In this document: positions 27,150 to 34,117 of the stretch, piece by piece
Layout of the letters: the number at the start of each line of letters is the position of its first letter
Position numbering within the stretch: position 1 is the first letter of the stretch
Notes under the pieces: model-generated
Database searches by the model: none
Seen by the model: only the letters and a program-made list of their open reading frames with translations
What the model was told of the DNA's origin: nothing
Assembly: GCA_007130355.1 (NCBI GenBank)
Contig: SLSQ01000342.1
Span: forward strand, 1-39,712
Source of the DNA: Trueperaceae bacterium
GTDB lineage: Bacteria > Deinococcota > Deinococci > Deinococcales > Trueperaceae
Length of the DNA stretch: 39,712 bases
Reading direction: 5' to 3'
Program-made: the position numbers and the translations under genes

Positions 27150-27155
27150 ATCGTA
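27150..27155 (-). promoter_or_regulatory. Candidate -10 box TACGAT, glucan phosphorylase
   Basis: Minus-strand TGG-TACGAT, 58 bases before the GTG at 27091. This is a leadered arrangement. The rest of the 124-base divergent region up to 27216 shows nothing further that I can assign. Confidence 0.45.
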
Positions 27156-27215
27156 CCACCAAGCTCCGTACCGCCCGGAAGCGCGGACGGCGGCGGCTCG
27201 TGTCACCCTTGCGGC

Positions 27216-28256
27216 ATGTTCCTTCGCGCCCCCGTCTCCGCCGTGCTGGACGCCCGTGCGGCCAGCCCGGGCCGCCGTGCCCCGCTCCGCCTCCTCCTGG
27301 CGCTCGCCTTGCTGATCGCCGCCCCGGGGGCGGCCGCGCAGACGGCGACCCTACGCGTCGCGACGGTGGCGGGCGCCGACCGGTTCGTGCCCGAGGCGCG
27401 CCTGGAGCTGCGGGACCTACCGGCCGGCGCCCGCGACCGGGTCCGCGTCGCTCTGGTGGCGTCGGCGGCGCCCGGCGTCGACCTCGAGGCGCAGGCCCGC
27501 CGGGCGTTCGGCCCGCTCGGCACGGTCGTCGTCGAGACCGGCGTCGGCGTCCGCTTCGCGGAGGCGCCGGCGGTCCGCGGGCACGCCGTCCTTCGCGGCC
27601 AGCTGGGTCCGGTCGCGGCCCGTCTGGAGGCCCGGGCCCGAAGTGCCGCCGAGCGTCGCTTCGATCCGCTCGACGCCTCCGGTTCCGACCCGTTCGGCTC
27701 CGGGGCGTCGCTGCGTCTGGCCGGCGAAGGGCGGCTGACCGGAACCTGGCTGGCGGGCGCCGACCTGGCGGTCCGCACCGACCTGAAGGGGAGCTGGCTG
27801 CTCGACGCCGACGCGACCGTGCGCGCGCGGCGTGCGTTCGGCGCCGAGTGGGACGCGCTCGGCGCCGTCGAGTCGAGGATCGCCGCGAACGGGGGCGGCG
27901 CGATCGGTTTCGGGACGGGCGTCGCGCACGTGCCGCGGCGCGCCCCCGAGGTCCGGTTCGTGGCGTACCTGGACGCCCGTGCCGACGACGCCGGCACCGT
28001 CTGGCTGCCGGGCCTCGTGACGCGCGGCACCTGGGTCGGACCGATGGGGGACCGGTTCGGCTGGGACGTGCACCTCAGGCCGGCCGGGCGGCGGGTCGCA
28101 CCGCTCGCGGTCCAGGCCTCGTGGCGTCCCTCCGGCGCCGGCGACGCGCCGACGGCGACCGTCGGCGTCCGCGGCGGCGGTCCCGAGGGCACCGCCTGGT
28201 CGGTGGCGCTGGCCTGGACGCGGGGGCTGGAAGGCGACGTCTGGAGGGTTCCGTGA
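27216..28256 (+). CDS. Exported protein of unknown function, beta-rich
   Basis: 346 residues with an N-terminal signal peptide (hydrophobic LRLLLALALLIAAPGAA, cut after about residue 41). The mature protein alternates polar and hydrophobic residues with many Arg, Gly and Ala and contains several LxGRGxLTGTWLAGADL-like strands, suggesting a beta-barrel or beta-sandwich, possibly in the outer membrane. No known family is recognised and there are no cysteines in the mature part. A CACCCT 6 bases before the ATG is a weak -10 candidate. It converges with the PEGA protein gene. Confidence 0.6.
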   Translation: MFLRAPVSAVLDARAASPGRRAPLRLLLALALLIAAPGAAAQTATLRVATVAGADRFVPEARLELRDLPAGARDRVRVALVASAAPGVDLEAQARRAFGPLGTVVVETGVGVRFAEAPAVRGHAVLRGQLGPVAARLEARARSAAERRFDPLDASGSDPFGSGASLRLAGEGRLTGTWLAGADLAVRTDLKGSWLLDADATVRARRAFGAEWDALGAVESRIAANGGGAIGFGTGVAHVPRRAPEVRFVAYLDARADDAGTVWLPGLVTRGTWVGPMGDRFGWDVHLRPAGRRVAPLAVQASWRPSGAGDAPTATVGVRGGGPEGTAWSVALAWTRGLEGDVWRVP

Positions 28257-28273
28257 ACCGCTCGAGACGGGGG

Positions 28274-28292
28274 CCGCGGGCACGGACCGCGG
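28274..28292. terminator. Weak hairpin between the exported protein and PEGA genes
   Basis: CCGCGG at 28274-28279 and 28287-28292 can pair around a 7-base loop in the 40-base gap between convergent stops. No T-run. Confidence 0.3.
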
Positions 28293-28296
28293 GGCG

Positions 28297-29427
28297 TCAG
28301 CGATCCCGGTCGGGTCCGTCCGCTGCGAGCGGGATCAGGCGCCCGTCGGTCAGGTCGAGCTCGTAGGCGCCGGAGTCGGGGACCACCCGCAGGACCTCGA
28401 TCCGGCCGGAGGAACGGATCAGTTCGATGCGACGCAGGCCGGGCCGCAGGTCGGTCGCGTGGCCGCCCGGCTGGAGCCGGCCGTCGATCCGTACCAGGGT
28501 GCCGCGCTCCTCCTCCCAGAAGAGCAGCGGCTCTTCGGCCGGAACCAGCCGTGCGTCCACGCGGGTGACGCGGTAGGTGCGGACGGGCGCCTCGATCCGT
28601 TCCGGTTCGAACCCGTCGCGCCGGAGCGTCACCACGTGCGTGCCGACGCCGGCCGGGACGGTGATCGGGGTGCGGCCTACCGCGACGCCGTCGAGGTCGA
28701 CGCGGGCGTCCGGCGTGGCCTGGATGCGGATGCTCCCGCCGCTGATCGCCGTCATCGGGACGTGCACGAAGCGCGTCGCGCCGGACCGGAGTTCGACCGA
28801 ACGGACCTCGGGCAGGAAGCCGTCGGTGCGGACCTCGATCCGGTAGCGGCCCGGCGCGAGCTGGATCGGTCCGGCGTCGCCGGTGGTACCGACCGGGACG
28901 CCGTCGACGACGATGCGCGCGCCGCGCGGTTCGCTGGTGACGAAGAGGCCGGCGTCGCCGCTCGGCAGCCGGGTCGCCGGCCGCGCGAAGGTGGCGATCT
29001 CGCGCGCGACGGAGGCGCCGACCGCGGTCGCCTCGTCCGGCCCCAGGGGCCGGCTGATCAGGTCGCTGGCGCGATCGCCGTCGACCTCGGCCACCACCAG
29101 GTTCAGGAGGTAGGGACGGTCGACGTCCGGACCGGCCACCGCCACCTCGCCCGATACCGCGTACGCGCTTCCGTCGAGATCGCCGATCAGCCGCGTGAAC
29201 TCCGGATCGAGGCTCCCGGCGATCCCGGCGGTGATCAGGTCGCCCGCACGGACCTCGAGCCCTTCGGAGCGAAGGCCGTCGCGCAACCCCTCGGTGACCG
29301 CCGCGACCACGGCGTCCGGCACATCGCCCCGCGTCCCGAGCGTCGGCACCGTGACCTGCGCCGCCGCGAGCGAGACGAGGAGGGCCGCGAGCAGCAGGTG
29401 GAGCGTACGGACGTGGAGCGGGGGCAC
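28297..29427 (-). CDS. Exported PEGA-domain protein
   Basis: 376 residues with a signal peptide (HLLLAALLVSLAAAQ, cut near 23). Residues 30-150 form an N-terminal domain resembling a helix-rich regulatory or TolB-like segment (DAVVAAVTEGLRDGLRSEGL, VSGEVAVAG). Two PEGA domains follow: 160-225 (VTSEPRGARIVVDGVPVG) and 232-294 (IQATPDARVDLDGVAVG); 305-360 looks like a third, degenerate copy. PEGA domains are small beta-sandwiches of exported and surface-layer-linked proteins; a structural or binding role in the envelope is inferred. GTG 29427 is 6 bases behind TATACT. Confidence 0.8.
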   Translation of the reverse strand: MPPLHVRTLHLLLAALLVSLAAAQVTVPTLGTRGDVPDAVVAAVTEGLRDGLRSEGLEVRAGDLITAGIAGSLDPEFTRLIGDLDGSAYAVSGEVAVAGPDVDRPYLLNLVVAEVDGDRASDLISRPLGPDEATAVGASVAREIATFARPATRLPSGDAGLFVTSEPRGARIVVDGVPVGTTGDAGPIQLAPGRYRIEVRTDGFLPEVRSVELRSGATRFVHVPMTAISGGSIRIQATPDARVDLDGVAVGRTPITVPAGVGTHVVTLRRDGFEPERIEAPVRTYRVTRVDARLVPAEEPLLFWEEERGTLVRIDGRLQPGGHATDLRPGLRRIELIRSSGRIEVLRVVPDSGAYELDLTDGRLIPLAADGPDRDR

Positions 29428-29433
29428 CCGCGC

Positions 29434-29439
29434 AGTATA
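29434..29439 (-). promoter_or_regulatory. -10 box TATACT, PEGA gene
   Basis: The minus-strand TATACT ends 6 bases before the GTG at 29427. Of the boxes found here it is among the closest to the bacterial consensus. It is divergent from the phosphoesterase promoter, with 36 bases between the hexamers. Confidence 0.65.
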
Positions 29440-29475
29440 GCGCGCGCCGCGGGCCGTTCCCGTGGCCGCCGGTGC

Positions 29476-29481
29476 TATCGT
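29476..29481 (+). promoter_or_regulatory. -10 box TATCGT, phosphoesterase-holB
   Basis: TGC-TATCGT ends 6 bases before the GTG at 29488. Confidence 0.6.
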
Positions 29482-29487
29482 GCCGCC

Positions 29488-30249
29488 GTGCGCTACCTGC
29501 TCCTCAGCGACGTGCACGGCAACGCCGTGGCCCTGGCGGCGGTGCTGGCCGACGCTCGGCGGCACGGGTACGACGCGGTGGCGTTCCTGGGGGACGCGGT
29601 CGGGTACCACCCCGCGATCGACGCGACCGTCCGCACCCTCGCCGAGCTCCGCCCCACCTTCGCTCTGCTCGGCAACCACGACGCCCAGCTGCTCGCCTTC
29701 CGCGACGGCGGGAGCGTCGAGGATCCGGCCGGGGGGTTGGTCGGCGAGATCCTGGCGCGGCAGGCCGAGGCGATCTCGGACGAAGCCCTGGCCTGGCTCC
29801 GGACGTTGGAACCGTCGTACCGCGACGGCTCGTTCGAGGCGGTGCACGGCGCGCTGGCACGCCGTTGGCAGTACCTGCACGGGCTGCCCGACGCCGAGGA
29901 GAACCTCCCCCACCTCGAGCGGCCGATCTGCTTGGTCGGCCACACGCACGTTCCGCGCCTGATGGCGGCCGCCGACGGCCCGGGCGGCCGCACCCTCTGG
30001 CGCCAGGTGCCGTTCGGCGAGGAGGGCGGGCGCTACCGGATGCCGCCGAAGGCACGCGGGTTCTTCAACCCGGGCGCGGTCGGTCAGCCCCGAGACGGCG
30101 TTCCGTACGCCTCGTACGCGCTGTTCGACGTCGACACCCGACGGTTCGAGGTGGTCCGCGTCCCGTTCGACGTCGCCGCCGTGCAGCGCGAGCTACGGGC
30201 GGCCGAGTACCCCGACGTGCTGGCCGAGCGCCTGGCGGTCGGCCGGTGA
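29488..30249 (+). CDS. Calcineurin-like metallophosphoesterase
   Basis: 253 residues with the YfcE/MPE-type metal sites: SDVHGN (7-12), GDAVGY (35-40), GNHD (62-65), VHGAL and GHTH (151-154). The C-terminal part (GFFNPGAVGQPRDG) is typical of bacterial members acting on phosphodiesters or phosphomonoesters; the substrate is unknown. The GTG start is leaderless-type. Its stop overlaps holB by 4 bases (GTGA), so both are co-translated. Confidence 0.85.
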   Translation: MRYLLLSDVHGNAVALAAVLADARRHGYDAVAFLGDAVGYHPAIDATVRTLAELRPTFALLGNHDAQLLAFRDGGSVEDPAGGLVGEILARQAEAISDEALAWLRTLEPSYRDGSFEAVHGALARRWQYLHGLPDAEENLPHLERPICLVGHTHVPRLMAAADGPGGRTLWRQVPFGEEGGRYRMPPKARGFFNPGAVGQPRDGVPYASYALFDVDTRRFEVVRVPFDVAAVQRELRAAEYPDVLAERLAVGR

Positions 30250-31217
30250 GCGCGGCGGCCGCGCGGTCGGCCGGTGCGGAGGTCGACGCCGCGCCGGTCG
30301 AGGGCATTCCACGTCCGCTCGGGCACGACGCGGTCCGGGGCTGGCTGCGGTCCGGCGGGGCGCGCAGCATGGCGTTCGTCGGTCCGGACGCCGTCGGTCG
30401 GCGCACGACGGCCCGCTGGTACGCGGCCTGGGCGAACTGCAGCGCACCGGGCGAGGACCCGTGCGGAACCTGTCCCTCCTGCCGCGCGGCCGACGCCGGC
30501 GCCCACCCGGACCTGCTCGAGAAGGCGCCGTCGACGCGCACCGCTTCGGGGCGAGCGGCGAGGCGGCGCTCGGTCACGATCGACCGGCTGGTGCCGCGCG
30601 AGACGCCGAAGGCCGACCCGGAGCCGGTCTCGCGGTGGCTCGAGCGACGCCCCCGGTTCCGCGTCCGCGTCGCGGTGATCACGGACGCGCACCTGGCCAC
30701 GGAGAGCGCGGCGAACGCCTTCCTGAAGACGCTCGAGGAGCCGCCGTCGTGGGCTCGCATCGTCCTGATCGCGCCCAGCCCGACGGCGCTCGCTCCGACC
30801 CTCGCCTCTCGCTGCGTGACCGTCCGGTTCGGTGCGGCGCCGACCGACGGCTTCGAGGACCTGGCGCCCCACCCGGCGTTGCGGAGCGGTCAGATCGGGC
30901 ACCTGATCCGGGCCCGCCGCGACCCGGAGGTCGAGCGCGCCGTGCGGGAGGCGGCGACGTCGTTCGTCGCGGCGTTGGACGGGCCGCTCGACGAGGCGCT
31001 CGCCGCCGGACGCGCCTGGATCGAGACGTGGAGCGCGCACCCCGAGCGCGCGCCCGCCGAACGCACGCTCGAGCACCTTCGCCGCGACGCCCCCCACCGC
31101 TACGCCGCGGCGCTCGAGGCGGTTCCGGAGGCGGACGAGGCGTTGCGCGCCTACGTGACGCCGTCGGTGGTGGCGAACGCCCTCACCCTGCGCCTGCGCG
31201 ACGCGGGCCACGGCTGA
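30246..31217 (+). CDS. holB: DNA polymerase III delta prime subunit
   Basis: Clamp-loader subunit of the replicative polymerase. 323 residues: AAA+ fold with a zinc-binding four-cysteine cluster (Cys65, Cys73, Cys76, Cys79), HPDL just behind it, VITDAHLATESAANAFLKTLEEPP and ASRCVTVRF. The P-loop is degenerate (GPDAVGRRT, no lysine), as in delta prime generally, so it does not hydrolyse ATP. GTG 30246 overlaps the phosphoesterase stop. The C-terminal collar domain is variable. Confidence 0.88.
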   Translation: MSAAAARSAGAEVDAAPVEGIPRPLGHDAVRGWLRSGGARSMAFVGPDAVGRRTTARWYAAWANCSAPGEDPCGTCPSCRAADAGAHPDLLEKAPSTRTASGRAARRRSVTIDRLVPRETPKADPEPVSRWLERRPRFRVRVAVITDAHLATESAANAFLKTLEEPPSWARIVLIAPSPTALAPTLASRCVTVRFGAAPTDGFEDLAPHPALRSGQIGHLIRARRDPEVERAVREAATSFVAALDGPLDEALAAGRAWIETWSAHPERAPAERTLEHLRRDAPHRYAAALEAVPEADEALRAYVTPSVVANALTLRLRDAGHG

Positions 31218-31225
31218 ACGGCGTC

Positions 31226-31243
31226 GGGCGCACGTGGGCGCCC
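31226..31243. terminator. Hairpin between holB and ricT
   Basis: GGGCGC (31226-31231) and GCGCCC (31238-31243) with a 6-base loop, in the 30-base gap between the convergent holB and ricT stops. Confidence 0.35.
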
Positions 31244-31247
31244 CGCG

Positions 31248-32051
31248 TCAGCGGCGGCTCGGGCGTTCGAGCCGTTCGGCGGGCACCCCCTCGAGGATGC
31301 CGTCGTCGGTCTTCAGGTCGGCCGTGCCGCGCAACGGATCGAGTTTGATCACCCGTCCGCAGGCGCCCGATTCGGTGTCGCACGCCTTGCCGCCCTTCTT
31401 CGGGAGCGCCTTTAGAAGTTCCTTGTACTGATCGTGCTCGTACTGCAGGCAGCACATCAGTCGGCCGCACGGACCGCTGATCTTCTCCGGATTGAGCGGC
31501 AGCTGCTGGTCGCGCGCCATGCGGATCGAGACCGACCGAAAGCTCTGGAGCCAGGTCGAGGAGCACGATCCGGACCCGCAGGCGCCGAGCGTGCCGAGGA
31601 TCCGCGCCTCGTCGCGCGGCCCCACGTTCACGAACTCGATGCGGGCGCTGGTGTAGCGCACCAGCTCCTGGGCGAGCACCCGCAGCGCGGGGTGCGCCTC
31701 GGCCGAGTAGTGGACGTGCAGCGCGCCCTCGTCGAGCGTGAACTCGAGCGACACGATCTTCAGGGCCACGCCCCGTTGCCGGGCGCGGGCCCGCAGCAGC
31801 CAGGTCAGGTCCTCGGCCCGCTGCGCCAGGTGCTGTGCTGCGGCGCGGTCCTCGTCGGACGCCACGCGCAGCAGCTCGCCGCCCGGTCGGTCGTGCGGGC
31901 GGGGTGCGGCCCGCACGCGACCGAGCTCGATCCCGCGCCGGCTCCGGACCACGCACTCCACGCCCGGCTCGGGGGCCGCTTCGTGGTCGCCTGTGGAGAT
32001 CCAGTGGATCTTCGGTCCGTTCTCGAACTTCACGCCGATGCAGTCGGCCAT
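31248..32051 (-). CDS. ricT: PSP1-domain protein RicT-like
   Basis: 267-residue PSP1/RicT (YaaT) protein. In Bacillus RicT, with RicA and RicF, forms an iron-sulphur complex controlling mRNA maturation by RNase Y. Here the PSP1 core (SLEFTLDEGALHVHYSAEAHPALR) is followed by the characteristic cysteines: C158xxxxC163 in GACGSGSC and C195, C200, C201 in GPCGRLMCCLQYEHDQY, plus C228 and C234, consistent with cluster ligation. ATG 32051 has GGAGG 5 bases upstream; the in-frame TTG 32063 is not needed. RicA and RicF are not in the window. Adjacent to holB, a neighbour known from other phyla, but convergent here. Confidence 0.9.
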   Translation of the reverse strand: MADCIGVKFENGPKIHWISTGDHEAAPEPGVECVVRSRRGIELGRVRAAPRPHDRPGGELLRVASDEDRAAAQHLAQRAEDLTWLLRARARQRGVALKIVSLEFTLDEGALHVHYSAEAHPALRVLAQELVRYTSARIEFVNVGPRDEARILGTLGACGSGSCSSTWLQSFRSVSIRMARDQQLPLNPEKISGPCGRLMCCLQYEHDQYKELLKALPKKGGKACDTESGACGRVIKLDPLRGTADLKTDDGILEGVPAERLERPSRR

Positions 32052-32055
32052 GGGT

Positions 32056-32060
32056 TCCTC
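32056..32060 (-). promoter_or_regulatory. Shine-Dalgarno GGAGG, ricT
   Basis: Minus-strand GGAGG, complementary to CCTCC near 32056-32060, ends about 5 bases before the ATG at 32051 and decides the start. Confidence 0.65.
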
Positions 32061-32114
32061 CAAACGGAGCGGGACGGTCCGGTCGCGCTCCGGGGTGGCT
32101 TCGGGTCGCCTTCG

Positions 32115-32120
32115 ATGCTA
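32115..32120 (-). promoter_or_regulatory. -10 box TAGCAT, ricT
   Basis: Minus-strand TAGCAT 63 bases before the ATG, giving a leader of about 55 bases that ends in the Shine-Dalgarno. Confidence 0.4.
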
Positions 32121-32146
32121 CCGCAGCCGCCCGCGCCGGGCGCGCC

Positions 32147-32800
32147 TCAACGATCGGGTCCGGCGCGCTCCGGGAACAGCGCGATGCGGGCGACCGGCGC
32201 GAAGCGACGCCGGTGCAGCGGGCACGGACCGTGCCGCGCGAGCGCCGCGAGATGGGCTCCGACGCCGTACCCCTTGTGTCGCGCGAAGCCGTAGGCGGGG
32301 AACGCCGGATCGGCCACCTCGCGCATCCAGCGGTCCCGCTCCGTCTTGGCGAGCAGGCTGGCGGCGGCCGCCTGGAGGCTGTGGGCGTCGGCTCGGGGCG
32401 GCGCGAGCACCCGCCAGGGGCCGGCGACCGGTAGGTAGTCGGTCACCAGGCCGGCCGGAGCCGGACGGAGCTGCCGCACGGCGCGGATCGCGGCCCGGAC
32501 GGTGGCGGCCGGCACCCCGAGCGCGTCGATCTCGGCGGCGGTCGCGAAGCCGACCCCCCAGGCGCGCGCGACCGCGCGGACCCGTTCCGCCGCCGCTTCG
32601 CGCTGGGAGGCGGTCAACGTCTTGGAGTCGCGGAACGGGTGCTCCCCGTCGGGCAGGATCACGGCCGCCGCCACGACCGGACCGGCGAGCGCGCCGCGGC
32701 CGGCCTCGTCGACCCCGGCCACGGGGCGCACCCCAGCGTCGAACAGCTCCCGTTCGTAGCGCCAGTCGGGACCGTCACCCGGATCCCCAGGCGGCGGCAC
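32147..32800 (-). CDS. rnhB: Ribonuclease HII
   Basis: Cuts the RNA strand of RNA-DNA hybrids and removes single ribonucleotides from DNA. 217 residues with the four DEDD metal ligands: Asp31 and Glu32 (GVDEAGRGALAGPV), Asp121 (VTDYLPVAG) and Asp138 (ADAHSLQAAAASLLAKTERD), plus DSKTL. GTG 32800 starts 5 bases after the histidine kinase stop, with no strong ribosome site, so translation is probably coupled. Confidence 0.93.
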   Translation of the reverse strand: MPPPGDPGDGPDWRYERELFDAGVRPVAGVDEAGRGALAGPVVAAAVILPDGEHPFRDSKTLTASQREAAAERVRAVARAWGVGFATAAEIDALGVPAATVRAAIRAVRQLRPAPAGLVTDYLPVAGPWRVLAPPRADAHSLQAAAASLLAKTERDRWMREVADPAFPAYGFARHKGYGVGAHLAALARHGPCPLHRRRFAPVARIALFPERAGPDR

Positions 32801-32805
32801 CGTCG

Positions 32806-34056
32806 TCAGACCAGCTCGACGGCGGTCGCGTCGACCACGTCGTCGGCCACGGCGTCGGGAAGCGTGAAGCCGAAGGTGCTGCCCTGGTTCGGCTTCGACT
32901 CGACCCAGATCTCGCCGCCGTGCTTCTCGACCGCGAGCTTGCAGAAGGTGAGGCCCATGCCGGTGTCGTAGCGATCGTGGATCGTGTGGCGCGACTGCTC
33001 GAAGGCGTTGAAGATCCGTTTGTGATCGGCCTCGGGGATCCCCTCGCCGTCGTCGCGGACCGATACGGTCACCCGGCCGTCCTCGCGCCAGGCGCGCACG
33101 TCGATGTAGCCGCCGCGGCGGGTGTGCTTGATCGCGTTGGCGAGGAGGTTCGCCAGGATCCGGCGCAGCAGGCCCGGGTCGGCCGCCACGCGTTCCGCCT
33201 CGGGCCGCACCAGGAAGCCGAAGTTCCGTTCCTTCGGCCCTCCGGCCACGTCGGAGAGCGCCTCCTTGGCGAGCGCGGTGAGGCTGTCGATCCAGGCCGG
33301 TTCGTACGGCATGTGCCCCTCCTTCATCTTGCGGACGTCCAGGATGTTCGCCGCCAGGTTCAGGAGGTGCTGCGATTCGTTCCGCGCGAGGGACAGGAGC
33401 TCGGCGATGCCGGCGTCCCCCCCGTCGTCGCCCATCATCTCGATGCTGTGGTCGAGCAGGCCCATCACGCTGGCGATCGGGCTCTTCAGATCGTGGACCA
33501 GCATGTGCGTCAGGTCGTCCTTGACCCGCTCCGCGTCCTTGTACGCCTGCTCGAAGTCGCGCGCCCGCTCGAGCGCGGTGCGCAGTTGTCGGTCGCGTTG
33601 CCGGCGGTCGAGCATCCGCGTCAGGTGCGCGCGGACCACCGCCGGTCGGGTCGGAACGGTCAGGTACGCGTCGGCGCCCGACTCGACCGCCTTGACGTGG
33701 CGGTCCGAATCGTCGGCGCCGAGCACGATCAACGGCACGTCGGCGAGCGGCTTGCGGCGCCGCAGCAGGACCAGCACGTCGAGTTGCGGCACCGAATCGA
33801 GCAGCGCCTGTTCGATCAGCATCGCCGACGGCACCGCGCCTCGCGTGTGGTAGAGCAGCGACTCGATGTCGGTGAACGTCTCGGATCGGTAGCCGAGCGC
33901 GTCGGTCACGCGCGCGAGGCCCTGACCGCGGCCCGCGTCGGCGACCGCCAGGACGATCGGCGACGCCGCGCCGTTCGCGGCCGGCCGCCGGTCGCCCGGT
34001 CCCGGGGACCCCGGATCGTTCGGGTCGGAACCGGAAGGGTCACGGTGCGCGTCCAT
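32806..34056 (-). CDS. Hybrid-like sensor histidine kinase with N-terminal pseudo-receiver
   Basis: 416 residues, no membrane segment. Residues 32-150 form a receiver-like domain, but the phospho-acceptor position is Glu82 (MLIEQ) instead of Asp, and the conserved lysine is Val134 (LTVPTRP), so it cannot be phosphorylated in the normal way. A helical linker leads to HisKA with His188 (MLVHDLKSP) and a complete HATPase: ANLLANAIKHT, DDGEGIP, GMGLTF. It is a cytosolic kinase with an unknown cognate regulator; no response regulator gene is adjacent. Start ATG 34056 lies 7 bases behind TATGAT. Confidence 0.9.
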   Translation of the reverse strand: MDAHRDPSGSDPNDPGSPGPGDRRPAANGAASPIVLAVADAGRGQGLARVTDALGYRSETFTDIESLLYHTRGAVPSAMLIEQALLDSVPQLDVLVLLRRRKPLADVPLIVLGADDSDRHVKAVESGADAYLTVPTRPAVVRAHLTRMLDRRQRDRQLRTALERARDFEQAYKDAERVKDDLTHMLVHDLKSPIASVMGLLDHSIEMMGDDGGDAGIAELLSLARNESQHLLNLAANILDVRKMKEGHMPYEPAWIDSLTALAKEALSDVAGGPKERNFGFLVRPEAERVAADPGLLRRILANLLANAIKHTRRGGYIDVRAWREDGRVTVSVRDDGEGIPEADHKRIFNAFEQSRHTIHDRYDTGMGLTFCKLAVEKHGGEIWVESKPNQGSTFGFTLPDAVADDVVDATAVELV

Positions 34057-34063
34057 CCCGAGC

Positions 34064-34069
34064 ATCATA
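34064..34069 (-). promoter_or_regulatory. -10 box TATGAT, histidine kinase
   Basis: Minus-strand TGC-TATGAT ends 7 bases before the ATG at 34056. Near-consensus extended -10; 36 bases from the divergent VWA box. Confidence 0.65.
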
Positions 34070-34105
34070 GCAAGCGAGGCGTCGGGAACGGCGTTCGGCC
34101 GGTGG

Positions 34106-34111
34106 TACCGT
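34106..34111 (+). promoter_or_regulatory. -10 box TACCGT, VWA membrane protein
   Basis: TGG-TACCGT ends 6 bases before the GTG at 34118. Confidence 0.55.
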
Positions 34112-34117
34112 CGCCTC

